Source: JACVRW01 sp963826165 (GTDB taxonomy: Bacteria > Actinomycetota > Thermoleophilia > Solirubrobacterales > Thermoleophilaceae). From it: a DNA stretch of 64,000 bases. The position numbers and the translations under genes are program-made. Under the pieces are notes generated by a model, which saw only the letters and a list, made by a program, of their open reading frames with translations, was not told the origin of the DNA and did no database searches. Below, in pieces: positions 1 through 7,251 of the stretch (positions within the stretch are counted from its first letter, which is position 1; every line of letters begins with the position of its first letter). The DNA is taken from positions 1-64,000 of the forward strand of contig CAWGWC010000024.1 in NCBI GenBank assembly GCA_963826165.1, read 5' to 3'.

Positions 1-21
1 CTGAAAGCGGCTCCGTCGCAG

Positions 22-77
22 AGCGGATTCCGCTTGCTAGAGCGGTTTCGACCGCTGGGGGACCGCTCCAAACCGCT
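22..77. repeat. Cluster of short GC-rich hairpins
   Basis: Two perfect small dyads lie side by side: AGCGG-ATT-CCGCT (22-34) and AGCGGT-TTCG-ACCGCT (41-56, a UUCG-type tetraloop if transcribed). AGCGGTTT at 41-48 also matches AAACCGCT at 70-77. They lie downstream of the leftward gene ending at 172 and may end its transcription, but there is no T tract. Function unknown. Confidence 0.4.
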
Positions 78-171
78 GGGATCGGGGTGTCTTGCTTTCG
101 CCTGATCGGACACTTCGGGATTCGGCGCTGCTCTGGCCCCTGGTGGACGTCTGGACCGGACCGGACCGTCC

Positions 172-888
172 CTACGCCGGTGCCTCGGGCGCCGCTGGCG
201 GCGTCGACGCGCGGCGGTGGCGGATCATCCTGAGCAGCACCCCCGCCATGAGCGCCGCTAGCACGCCGCCGCCCAGCGCGACGATCCAAACGTTCGAGCC
301 GTCGTCGCTCGCCGGCGCCGGGGTGGCCGCGCTCGGGTCGAAGACCTCGTCGACGCGGGCGGGCGGGGCGGGCGGGTACTTGGCGTCCTCGCCTACGCTC
401 GGAAGCGTCCTCGCCGGGCGGGGCGTAAGCCCGGCTGTGAGCTTCGCGTAGGCCTCTTTGCTCTCGCTGGGTAGGGTCACCCAGACCCCGTCCACCCCGT
501 CCTCCACGCGCATCAGCCCGGCGGAGGGCACCACGGTGACGGAGACGGAGACGCGGTCCACCTCGCCGCCGCCTTCGGCGGGGATCGTGAGCGTGCTCTT
601 GTACCAGGGCAGCCCGCGCACGGGGGCGTCCGTACCCCGGGGGGTGGGGCCGACCGCGAGCGCCGTCGCCGCCTCCGGATCGGAGACCTCCCTGCACTCG
701 CCCGCCCCACAGACCTTCGCCGAGCTGATCTCCGTGGACTCCAAGGCCAGCCTGTCCTCCAAAGGCAGCAACTCCCAGGCCACCGCACTCGGCGGCACGA
801 GCAGGGGGAGCACAGCGGCCGCCGCGAGGAGCCCAACCGCAACGAGCATCAGTCGCCTTGACCGCTTGGTCGCGATGGCGTCCCTCAT
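172..888 (-). CDS. Hypothetical membrane-anchored exported protein
   Basis: 238 aa, family not recognised. Residues about 12-38 form an N-terminal signal or anchor helix ending in AVA. An acidic extracytoplasmic region of about 150 residues follows, then a Pro/Ala-rich stalk and a single C-terminal transmembrane helix (about 200-220, VWIVALGGGVLAALMAGVLL) with a basic cytoplasmic end. This is the layout of a type I membrane protein facing outward. Two cysteines in the outer part (CGAGEC) could pair or bind metal. AAAGGAG lies about 10 bases before the ATG, so this is a leadered gene. It is transcribed away from the integrase scar. Function is not inferable. Confidence 0.75.
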   Translation of the reverse strand: MRDAIATKRSRRLMLVAVGLLAAAAVLPLLVPPSAVAWELLPLEDRLALESTEISSAKVCGAGECREVSDPEAATALAVGPTPRGTDAPVRGLPWYKSTLTIPAEGGGEVDRVSVSVTVVPSAGLMRVEDGVDGVWVTLPSESKEAYAKLTAGLTPRPARTLPSVGEDAKYPPAPPARVDEVFDPSAATPAPASDDGSNVWIVALGGGVLAALMAGVLLRMIRHRRASTPPAAPEAPA

Positions 889-1156
889 GGTGGCGGGTCT
901 CCTTTGAATAGTGCGCGCAGCATTAGCGCACTCAGGCCAGTTCGGTCCACACTAGTCTCGATCGCAAGCGATAGCCAGGGAACGGACCGAGGGGCAACGC
1001 TCAGTTTCCGTACCCCAACCAAGAGCGGGCGTCTCGTTTCGCTCGCTCCGAACGAATAGTGCTAGCGCGAGCGTGGCCGGATCGCGGCGGGCAGGAGTGC
1101 CGCATCGAGGCAATAGCGACACTGAGGAGTGACGTCGGCCGGTGATCTGCCGCGGG

Positions 1157-1420
1157 TTATCCGTGCCGATCGCGGCCGCGCGGGTTGTGGCCGCGGCAGA
1201 CGGCGCGCAGGTTGGCGGGCTCGTCGCCTCCCCCGGCGCTGACCGTCACGAGGTGGTCGACCTCGGTCGCGGGCGCGCCGCAGACGACGCAGCGGTGGCC
1301 GTCGCGGGCGAGCACGGCTTCGCGGACTGTCCGCCACGCCCGTGTCGAGCCGCGCGCGTCCGCGGCGCAGTAGCTGCCGCGGTCGATCGGCGCCCGGCAG
1401 ACGATGCAGCGGCGAGTCAT
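1157..1420 (-). CDS. Small HNH-endonuclease-like protein
   Basis: 87 aa from the ATG at 1420. It has two CxxC pairs (CIVC near residue 5, CVVC near 44), an EVDHLV segment that supplies the first HNH histidine, then DEPANLRAVCRGHN with the Asn and final His. This is the compact zinc-stabilised HNH fold common in phage and mobile DNA. The open frame continues upstream through antisense integrase sequence, and that part looks like shadow coding, so I start at 1420. It lies head-to-head with an integrase fragment, suggesting both are remains of one element. Whether the nuclease is still expressed is unknown. Confidence 0.65.
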   Translation of the reverse strand: MTRRCIVCRAPIDRGSYCAADARGSTRAWRTVREAVLARDGHRCVVCGAPATEVDHLVTVSAGGGDEPANLRAVCRGHNPRGRDRHG

Positions 1421-1423
1421 ATC

Positions 1424-1912
1424 CAGCCGAGCGCTCGGTCGCTGGCCACGGGCGTGATCCGCGTCGAACGCGGCTGGGACCACGAGGACGGCGAGATCGC
1501 GCCGAAGTCCAAGCAGGGCCGCCGCAAGGTCCCGGTCCCGGCCGCCCTGCGCGACCGCCTCGACGCGTACCTGGCGGGCGACGCGCCGACCAGCGGGCGC
1601 ATCTTCCTTGACGTGCGCGGCAGGTACGACCGTGGCCGCGAGGCCGCCGAAGCCGCGGGCGTCGAGCCGCCGACGCTGCATGAGTGCCGCCACGGCTACG
1701 CGTCGCTGATGATCGCGGCGGGCGTCAACGTCAAGGCCCTCTCGACTTCTATGGGCCACGCGAATATCCGCATCACGCTCGACCAGTACGGGCACCTGCT
1801 GCCGGGCGCGGAGGACGAGGCCGCGGGTCTGCTCGACGCGTTCCTGGCGCGCCAGCTCGGCGCAGCGACTGCTACGCCCACTGCTACGCACCCCGCGGAA
1901 TCCCGGTCGTAG
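1424..1912 (+). pseudogene. Tyrosine recombinase (phage-type integrase), C-terminal remnant
   Basis: Only the catalytic half of a tyrosine integrase remains. Recognisable homology begins near 1451 (GVIRVERGW) and keeps the box II pattern HECRHGYAS, SMGHANIRITLDQYGHL with the histidine and the nucleophilic tyrosine, and a normal C-terminus. The core-binding N-terminal domain and the first catalytic arginine region are missing; the upstream frame is the antisense of the HNH ORF. Intact members are about 350-400 aa. I read it as a decayed integrase from a lost prophage or island. No tRNA or obvious att duplication is visible beside it. Confidence 0.75.
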
Positions 1913-1954
1913 AGCGGGTTCGCCCTCATGTACCACATCTGACGCCCGCCGCGC

Positions 1955-2653
1955 CTACTTCTTCGCGCGGCTGCGAGTGGACTTGGCCTTCGCCTTGGGC
2001 TTGGCCTTGCTCGAGCTCGACCTGCTGCGGCTCGTGCTCGCCGCCCGCTTGGGCTTCGAAGAGGCCGCCGTACGCCGGGGCGCCGGAGCCTCGATCTCCG
2101 AAACGGGAATCTCATCGTGGACGACGTCGGCCGAGAGCTCGGGCAGCAGGCCGGCCAGGTACTTCTGCATCCGTTGCTCCTCGCGCCGGATGTCGCGGGC
2201 CAGCTTGGCCGTCTGCTTGTCGCCCGCCGCGGTGGCCACCGAGTCGATCACCGTGTAGGTGGCGATCTCGCCCGCTTCCTCCTGATACTCCGTTCGGGCG
2301 TTGTGCAGCATCTTCTCCTGCTCGCCCGAGCCGCGCACGGCGTGCATGGGGGCCTGGGCGGCGGCCTTGGCCTTGCCCACCACGTCGGCAACGCTCTCGG
2401 CGGCCCGGTGAAGCCCGTCCGGCCCCGGCAGCGAGACCGTCTCAGGGGTGCCGCCGAGCTGCTTGATCCGCTTTGACACCTCGCGGGCGTGCGACTTGGT
2501 CTCCTTGATGTGAGCCCTGAGCGCCTTGGCGTAGTCCTTGCGGGGGGTCATCGCCACGTGCGCGGCCAGCGCGGTCTCAAGCTGCTTTTCCTTCGTGTAA
2601 GCCTCGTTGAGCAGCTGGACCAGCTTGGCGTCGCGAGTCGGCGTTTCGCTCAT
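1955..2653 (-). CDS. DUF892 (YciF-like) ferritin-like protein with basic tail
   Basis: 232 aa. Residues about 5-165 match the DUF892/YciF ferritin-like four-helix family: an LLNEAYTKEKQLETAL opening, HIKETKSHAREVSKRIKQLG in helix 2, and an EYQEEAGEIATYTVIDSVATAAG segment carrying acidic and histidine ligand-type residues. The last 60 residues are an unusual Lys/Ser/Ala/Arg-rich tail that resembles histone H1 and could bind DNA. YciF proteins are linked to stress response in other bacteria. It diverges from two H1-like genes at 2801 and 3384, sharing a 147-bp intergenic region, so co-regulation is plausible. Confidence 0.8.
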   Translation of the reverse strand: MSETPTRDAKLVQLLNEAYTKEKQLETALAAHVAMTPRKDYAKALRAHIKETKSHAREVSKRIKQLGGTPETVSLPGPDGLHRAAESVADVVGKAKAAAQAPMHAVRGSGEQEKMLHNARTEYQEEAGEIATYTVIDSVATAAGDKQTAKLARDIRREEQRMQKYLAGLLPELSADVVHDEIPVSEIEAPAPRRTAASSKPKRAASTSRSRSSSSKAKPKAKAKSTRSRAKK

Positions 2654-2800
2654 CGGTCGGTCGTCCTCTCCGTTGGTGCCCGTTGCGTGTGCCTACCCAT
2701 TCAACTTGATTTTGAAGAAAGCCCTGCATTCGGGTTCGCACGCGAGCTGAGGGGGTAGGCTAGGAAAGCAATTATTGCCTCGAACCTAGAAGGAAGGCGC

Positions 2801-3376
2801 ATGGCCAGCAAGTCGACGTCCCGGAGCGGTCAGAGCAAGGCCTCGGCGAACGGCGCGAAGGCGACCGCCAAGCCGAAGACGGCCGCCAAGCCGAAGACCG
2901 CCTCCAAGCCGAGGACAGCAGCAAGGTCGAAGACCGCGGCGAAGCCGAAGACAGCGGCCAAGTCGAAGAGCACCGCTGCCTCGCGTAGCCGCAGCAACGC
3001 GCGCTCGAGCAACAGCTCCGCCAAGCGCTCGGCCCCGAGCCGGTCCACCCCCAGTCAGAGCAGCCAGAACGGCGTGGTGGGCACGGTCAAGGACGTCGCC
3101 GATAAGGCCAAGGGGCCGGCCATGGCCGTCGGAGCCGCCGCCGTCGGCGTGGCTGGCGGGCTGCTGCTTCGCGGCCGCAAGCGCCGTAGGACGGTCCTCG
3201 GGCTTGCGGTTCCGCGCTCCCTCAGCAACGTCAGCGTCTCCGACCTCGATATGAAGGACCTCGCCAAGACGGTGGGCAAGGCGAGCAAGCAGTTCGGCGA
3301 GACGACAAAGAGCGTGTCCAAGGACATCGAGCGTCTGGGCGACCAGGCCGAGCGCATCGGCAAGATCCTCCGCTAA
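2801..3376 (+). CDS. Histone H1-like, single-TM protein
   Basis: 191 aa, with AGGAAGG five bases before the ATG. Residues 1-85 are low-complexity Ala/Lys/Ser/Pro repeats (AAKPKTA-type) like eukaryotic and bacterial H1-like tails. Residues about 105-125 (AMAVGAAAVGVAGGLLL) form a glycine/alanine-rich hydrophobic helix followed by RGRKRRR. The C-terminus (about 145-191) is an amphipathic, heptad-like helix. The next gene encodes a shorter paralog with the same helix and C-terminal block. Plausible role: attaching nucleoid DNA to the membrane, by inference only. Low-complexity DNA makes length variation likely between strains. Confidence 0.7.
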   Translation: MASKSTSRSGQSKASANGAKATAKPKTAAKPKTASKPRTAARSKTAAKPKTAAKSKSTAASRSRSNARSSNSSAKRSAPSRSTPSQSSQNGVVGTVKDVADKAKGPAMAVGAAAVGVAGGLLLRGRKRRRTVLGLAVPRSLSNVSVSDLDMKDLAKTVGKASKQFGETTKSVSKDIERLGDQAERIGKILR

Positions 3377-3383
3377 GCGCGTC

Positions 3384-3842
3384 ATGGCCACCACCAAGAC
3401 GAGATCGACACAGTCCTCCAACGGGAGCGCCGGCTCTTCGGCAGTGGCCAAGGCCAAAGAGGCGGGTGACAGCGTCACCACCGCCGCGAAACGCGTGAAG
3501 ACGCCCGTGCTGGCCGCGGGCGCGACCGCGGCCGGCCTGGCCGGCGGGGCCTTGCTGGGATCGCGGATGGCCTCCCGGCGCAGCGGTCTCAGTGGCTTCC
3601 TGCGCCCGCAGCGCAAGGTGCTTGGAGTGCCGGTCGGTCGCAAGAGCGGCCTGGAGGTCACGGCCTCTGCGCTCGGCAAGGTCGCCAAGGAGCTGGGCTC
3701 GGCAGCCGGTAAGGCCTCGGACACCACCGAGGATGTCCGTCAGGTACGGGAGCACCTCGACCGGCTCAACCGCCAGTCGCCCGTCGAGGTCCTTCTAAGT
3801 GGCCTGACCCACCGCCGCGGCGCGCACCGGCGCGAGTCCTAG
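3384..3842 (+). CDS. Paralog of the H1-like TM protein
   Basis: 152 aa, starting 7 bases after the previous stop, so presumably the same operon. It shares with its neighbour the hydrophobic block (LAAGATAAGLAGGALLGSR versus AVGAAAVGVAGGLLLRGR), the basic cluster, the VLG-VP motif and a C-terminal amphipathic helix with spaced Lys/Glu (ASALGKVAKELGSAAGKASD). The long basic N-terminal tail is much shorter here. Unknown family; probably a small membrane-associated, possibly nucleoid-linked protein. Confidence 0.65.
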   Translation: MATTKTRSTQSSNGSAGSSAVAKAKEAGDSVTTAAKRVKTPVLAAGATAAGLAGGALLGSRMASRRSGLSGFLRPQRKVLGVPVGRKSGLEVTASALGKVAKELGSAAGKASDTTEDVRQVREHLDRLNRQSPVEVLLSGLTHRRGAHRRES

Positions 3843-3861
3843 CCGGCGCCAGAGGGGCCGG

Positions 3862-3867
3862 TACTCT
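3862..3867 (+). promoter_or_regulatory. Leaderless -10 box of cysK (TACTCT)
   Basis: TACTCT lies 6 bases before the GTG at 3874, the position expected when the transcript starts at the start codon. No Shine-Dalgarno is present, which supports this start. Confidence 0.5.
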
Positions 3868-3873
3868 CGGTCC

Positions 3874-4821
3874 GTGAGCGTTTCCCCGCCGACGCGGGCG
3901 ATTCCCGACAACCTGGCCGACCTGTTCGGCAACACGCCGATGGTGCGGCTCACCCGCGTTGCCCCGGACTGCGGGGCGGAGCTGGTGGCCAAGCTCGAGG
4001 CCTACAACCCGGCGGGCAGCGTCAAGGACCGCATCGGCATCGCGATGATCGACGCCGCCGAGGCGGAGGGGCGCATCGAGCCGGGGCGCAACACGATCGT
4101 CGAGTCGACCTCCGGCAATACCGGTATCGCGCTGGCCTTCGTGTGCGCGGCCAAGGGCTACGACCTCGTGCTCACGATGCCCCAGGGCATGAGCCGCGAG
4201 CGCGACAACCTGCTCCGCATGTACGGAGCCGAGGTGATGCTGGTGGAGTCCATGGGCGGCATGAACGAGGCGGTCGACGAGGCGCGCCGGATCTGCCGGG
4301 AGCGCGGCAACTGCTACGTGCCCAACCAGTTCGCCAACCCGGCCAACCCCGAGGTTCACCGCCGCACCACGGCCGAGGAGATCTGGCGTGACATGGAGGG
4401 CCGGATCGACGTGCTCGTCGCCGGCGTGGGCACGGGCGGCACGATCACCGGCTGCGGCGAGCGGCTGAAGGAGCGCAATCCAGATCTCCACGTGGTGGCG
4501 GTCGAGCCCGCCGCCTCGCCGGTGCTGTCGGGTGGGCGGCCCGGTCCGCACAAGATCCAGGGCATCGGCTCGGGCTTCGTGCCCGAGGTGCTCAACCGCG
4601 ACGTGATCGACGAGATCCTGCCGGTGGACGACGAGGACGCGATCGCCACGGCCCGTCTCTGCGCCCACCGCGAGGGCGTGCTGGCGGGGATCTCCTGCGG
4701 CGCGGCGCTGTGGGGAGCGATCGAGGTCGGCTCGCGTCCCGACTATCGCGGCAAGCGGATCGTGGTGATCATGCCCGACTCCGGCGAGCGCTACGTGAGC
4801 CTGCCCTTCTTCATTCCGTGA
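3874..4821 (+). CDS. cysK: Cysteine synthase A (O-acetylserine sulfhydrylase)
   Basis: 315 aa, normal family length. PLP enzyme that converts O-acetylserine and sulfide to cysteine in the cytosol. Seen: N-terminal LFGNTPMVRL; PLP lysine in NPAGSVKDRIG (about residue 51); the substrate loop STSGNTGIAL; the phosphate-binding GVGTGGTITG; and C-terminal GISCGAA. The start is GTG at 3874, set by the leaderless -10 box. The stop overlaps the GTG of cysE by four bases, so the acetyltransferase and the synthase that form the cysteine synthase complex are translationally coupled. Confidence 0.95.
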   Translation: MSVSPPTRAIPDNLADLFGNTPMVRLTRVAPDCGAELVAKLEAYNPAGSVKDRIGIAMIDAAEAEGRIEPGRNTIVESTSGNTGIALAFVCAAKGYDLVLTMPQGMSRERDNLLRMYGAEVMLVESMGGMNEAVDEARRICRERGNCYVPNQFANPANPEVHRRTTAEEIWRDMEGRIDVLVAGVGTGGTITGCGERLKERNPDLHVVAVEPAASPVLSGGRPGPHKIQGIGSGFVPEVLNRDVIDEILPVDDEDAIATARLCAHREGVLAGISCGAALWGAIEVGSRPDYRGKRIVVIMPDSGERYVSLPFFIP

Positions 4822-5555
4822 TCGGCGTGGGCACCCTCACCCGCGTGATGCGGGAGGTTCGCGAGGACCTGACCGCCGCGCAGGACCGCGACCCCGCCGC
4901 CCGCAGCGTGGGCCGTGGCGAGATGCTGCTCACCTACGGCGGCGTCCAGGCGCTCCTGTCGCACCGCATCTCCCACGCCATGCACGATGCGGGGGTGCCG
5001 CTGGCCCCGCGCGTGATGGCCAACGTGACCAAGATGGTCACCGGTATCGAGATCCACCCGGCGGCCAGCATCGGGCGGGGTCTGTTCATCGACCACGGCT
5101 CCGGCGTGGTGATCGGCGAGACGGCCGAGGTGGGCGACGACGTGACCATGTACCAGGGCGCGACTCTGGGCGGCACCGGGTTCGCGCGCGGCAAGCGTCA
5201 TCCCACCGTCGGCCACCAGGTCATGATCGGCGCCGGCGCGAAGCTGCTCGGGCCGATCGAGATCGGCGAGGGGGCCAAGATCGGGGCCAACTCGGTGGTG
5301 ATCCACGACGTCCCCGCCAAGTCCACCGTGGTCGGCAACCCCGGCCATCCGGTGCGCGTGGATGGCGTCAAGCCGAGCGGTCCTGACGCCGACTGGATTC
5401 ACCTTCCCGATCCGGTGGCCGACGCGATCCGGGGCCTGGCCAACCGGCTCACCGAGGTCGAGGAGCTGATGGCCGATCTCACCGGGCGCAAGCCGGAGGG
5501 GGCCGACATGGAGCCATTGAAGAGCCGCCGCGGGCCGGATTCCGCCGGCGGTTAG
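4818..5555 (+). CDS. cysE: Serine O-acetyltransferase
   Basis: 245 aa. It makes O-acetylserine from serine and acetyl-CoA, the step before CysK. The C-terminal half is a left-handed beta-helix built of hexapeptide repeats (IHPAASIGRGLFIDHGSGVVIGETAEVGDDV and onward), with the catalytic His in IDHG and the acetyl-CoA loop GATLGGTG. I take the GTG at 4818, which overlaps the cysK stop (GTGA), because the longer upstream frame is out-of-frame cysK sequence. The C-terminal 60 residues extend past the hexapeptide domain. A palindromic repeat starts just after the stop. Confidence 0.93.
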   Translation: MIGVGTLTRVMREVREDLTAAQDRDPAARSVGRGEMLLTYGGVQALLSHRISHAMHDAGVPLAPRVMANVTKMVTGIEIHPAASIGRGLFIDHGSGVVIGETAEVGDDVTMYQGATLGGTGFARGKRHPTVGHQVMIGAGAKLLGPIEIGEGAKIGANSVVIHDVPAKSTVVGNPGHPVRVDGVKPSGPDADWIHLPDPVADAIRGLANRLTEVEELMADLTGRKPEGADMEPLKSRRGPDSAGG

Positions 5556-5559
5556 TACG

Positions 5560-5582
5560 GCGAGCACGCGGCGCGTGCGAGC
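5560..5582. repeat. Palindromic intergenic repeat, copy 1
   Basis: Core GCGA-GCACGC-GGC-GCGTGC-GAGC: a 6-bp perfect stem with a 3-base loop, flanked by an apposed GA/GA pair and two more G-C pairs. Two further copies lie at 7174 and 7209. It sits between the convergent cysE and queuosine-salvage genes. Confidence 0.7.
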
Positions 5583-5586
5583 GTCC

Positions 5587-6459
5587 CTAGTAGTAGACCG
5601 TCCGCGTGCGGTGGCGAGGGATCGCCTTGTACGCCGGGGCCTGGCCGCGGTTCCACAGCCAGACGTCGAGCACCCGCGGAAGCGTCCCGGTACGGGAGGC
5701 GATCAGCTCGCAGGCGTGCAGCGCGCAGGCTCGGATCTCGCGTTCCTCCCGGCCCGGCGGGAGGAGCTCGCCGCCGTCGATGCGTGCCGCCAGCGCCGGG
5801 TCGTAGCGCAGCACGCCGTCCACCCGCAGGACGTGGGGTACGAGGTTGTCGGCGAAGATGGTGAGTCGGGCAAGGTCGGCGAACTCGGCGACACCGGCGA
5901 GCGCGAGGTCGTTCGCGGTGATCTGAGCGCGCTTGTAGAAGCCCGGGTCGTCGAAGAAGGGCATGCCGGCGGCCAGGGTCTCGGCCAGCCGCTCCGCTGA
6001 TCCCTCGGCCTGACTCACCACCTCCAGGGGATCGCGGCCGTCCAGGAAGGCGGCCAGATCGCGCAGGGCGGTGGCGTAGAGGGCCATGAGCTCGTGCCCG
6101 GGCTGCTGGCCCAGCACCGCAGCCATCGTCTCCGCGTCCATGCCCGCGAGCTCCCGCCGGGTGAACGGACCGCTCTGCCGCCAGCGGTCGGCCAGCGCCC
6201 AGGCGACGGTGAAGTAGCCCGAGCAGCCGGGCCGCTTGCGCAGGGTGGGAAACCAGCCGGAGCCGAAGTTGACGGCGTCGAGGGTGAAGAGGTATGCGGC
6301 CACGTCCTCGTCGTTGCCCTCGAGGTAGTGGCGCTCTGGGTCGAGCCCGAGCGGCTCCGCCGGCTCGACCTCGCCGAGGGCGCCGAGGTCGATCGACACG
6401 TGGCGCGCGCCGGCGGCGACGGCGGCGCAGCTCTCTCTCACCCCGTCGAGCAGGCCCAT
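5587..6459 (-). CDS. Queuosine 5'-phosphate N-glycosylase (queuosine salvage, DUF2419)
   Basis: 290 aa. Matches the Qng1/DUF2419 family, which releases queuine from queuosine 5'-phosphate so that free base can be reused for tRNA modification. Seen: LDAVNFGSGWFPTLRK near residue 60, FYKRAQITANDLAL near 175, LTIFADNLVPHVLR near 200, and the C-terminal signature DVWLWNRG...YKAIPRHRTRTVYY, which is highly characteristic. The ATG at 6459 is preceded by a TAGCCT box 9 bases away, so it is probably leaderless and monocistronic. No tgt or queuosine-synthesis gene is nearby. The family is typical of eukaryotes and patchy in bacteria. Confidence 0.88.
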   Translation of the reverse strand: MGLLDGVRESCAAVAAGARHVSIDLGALGEVEPAEPLGLDPERHYLEGNDEDVAAYLFTLDAVNFGSGWFPTLRKRPGCSGYFTVAWALADRWRQSGPFTRRELAGMDAETMAAVLGQQPGHELMALYATALRDLAAFLDGRDPLEVVSQAEGSAERLAETLAAGMPFFDDPGFYKRAQITANDLALAGVAEFADLARLTIFADNLVPHVLRVDGVLRYDPALAARIDGGELLPPGREEREIRACALHACELIASRTGTLPRVLDVWLWNRGQAPAYKAIPRHRTRTVYY

Positions 6460-6468
6460 TGGCGCGCC

Positions 6469-6474
6469 AGGCTA
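6469..6474 (-). promoter_or_regulatory. Leaderless -10 box of the queuosine-salvage gene (TAGCCT)
   Basis: TAGCCT on the minus strand lies 9 bases before the ATG at 6459. No ribosome binding site is visible. Confidence 0.45.
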
Positions 6475-6540
6475 TGCGCCCGCCAACCGGGGTGACAACC
6501 GGTCGCGTAGCTCCTGTCAGACCTGACCAAGGAGGATGGG

Positions 6541-7170
6541 ATGAAGAAGCTCGTGAACCTGCGACTGCTCGCGCTGGTGGCCGCTATGGCGCTCGCGCTG
6601 TTCAGCGTGGCCTGTGGCGACGATGATGAGGACGAGGGCGGCGGCTCGGCCGGCACCACCACCCAGGAAGAGACGATGGCCGAATCGCAGCCGCTCGAGC
6701 TGAACGGCGAGACGACGACGCTCGTACTCGACGCCGGCACCGCCAAGGTGCTGACCGACAACAAGGTCAAGGTGGCCCCGGTGGACCCGGCTGTGCCCGA
6801 CGGCGACGGGATCGGGTTCCCGATCACCGGCGGGACCGTCGATTCGGAGTCCCTGGCCGGCACGATCGATCACAGCGGCGGCCTGCGCTTCAGCGCCGGC
6901 GGCACGAACCTCGAGGTCACCGACTTCGTGGTCGACACCGAGGCCGGCACGCTCACCGCAACGGCCGGCGGGGCCGACATCCCGCTGCTCACGCTCGACC
7001 TCTCAGGGCTCGAGCGTTCGATGGACGGCCAGGCGATCGTGGCCTCTGGCATCACCGCCGCGCTCACCGCCGACGCCGCGAAGGCGCTCAACGACACGTT
7101 CAAGGTCAAGCTGTTCGAAGAGGGCCTGGCCATCGGCGACGTGATGGTGACCGCCACGGCCGCTTCCTAG
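6541..7170 (+). CDS. Lipoprotein with HtaA-like domain pattern
   Basis: 209 aa, preceded by a strong AAGGAGG. A lipoprotein signal ends at the lipobox FSVAC with Cys25, followed by an acidic Asp/Glu/Gly/Thr linker. Residues about 50-205 form one domain: V-APV-PA, FPITGG, GTIDHSGGLRFSAGG, TDFVVDTEAGTLTA, and a closing LT-DAAKALNDTF-V with IGD-MV. The same ordered motifs recur in the secreted protein at 28560, so the two are paralogs. The pattern recalls HtaA-type haem-binding domains, but no haem ligand is evident and the assignment is tentative. Two palindromic repeats follow the stop. Confidence 0.8.
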   Translation: MKKLVNLRLLALVAAMALALFSVACGDDDEDEGGGSAGTTTQEETMAESQPLELNGETTTLVLDAGTAKVLTDNKVKVAPVDPAVPDGDGIGFPITGGTVDSESLAGTIDHSGGLRFSAGGTNLEVTDFVVDTEAGTLTATAGGADIPLLTLDLSGLERSMDGQAIVASGITAALTADAAKALNDTFKVKLFEEGLAIGDVMVTATAAS

Positions 7171-7173
7171 ACG

Positions 7174-7196
7174 GCGAGCACGCGGTGCGTGCGAGC
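7174..7196. repeat. Palindromic intergenic repeat, copy 2
   Basis: GCGA-GCACGC-GGT-GCGTGC-GAGC, the same core as the copy at 5560 with one loop change. It begins 3 bases after the lipoprotein stop. Confidence 0.7.
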
Positions 7197-7208
7197 CTTT
7201 ACCTACCG

Positions 7209-7231
7209 GCGAGCAGGCGGCGCGTGCGAGC
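7209..7231. repeat. Palindromic intergenic repeat, copy 3
   Basis: Tandem with copy 2, with one arm change (GCAGGC in place of GCACGC) that breaks one base pair. It lies just upstream of the ABC transporter promoter. Confidence 0.65.
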
Positions 7232-7238
7232 GCTTGCC

Positions 7239-7244
7239 TACTCT
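7239..7244 (+). promoter_or_regulatory. Leaderless -10 box of the ABC operon (TACTCT)
   Basis: TACTCT ends 7 bases before the GTG at 7252, which supports that start over the in-frame ATG at 7189 inside the repeats. Confidence 0.45.
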
Positions 7245-7251
7245 GAGGCGG

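Noticed and set aside
1..171. tRNA or attachment site at the window start
   Set aside because: The hairpins do not form a cloverleaf and there is no matching repeat by the integrase remnant.
1142..1423. N-terminal part of the long frame leading into the integrase fragment
   Set aside because: It is antisense to the HNH ORF and has no resemblance to integrase core-binding domains.
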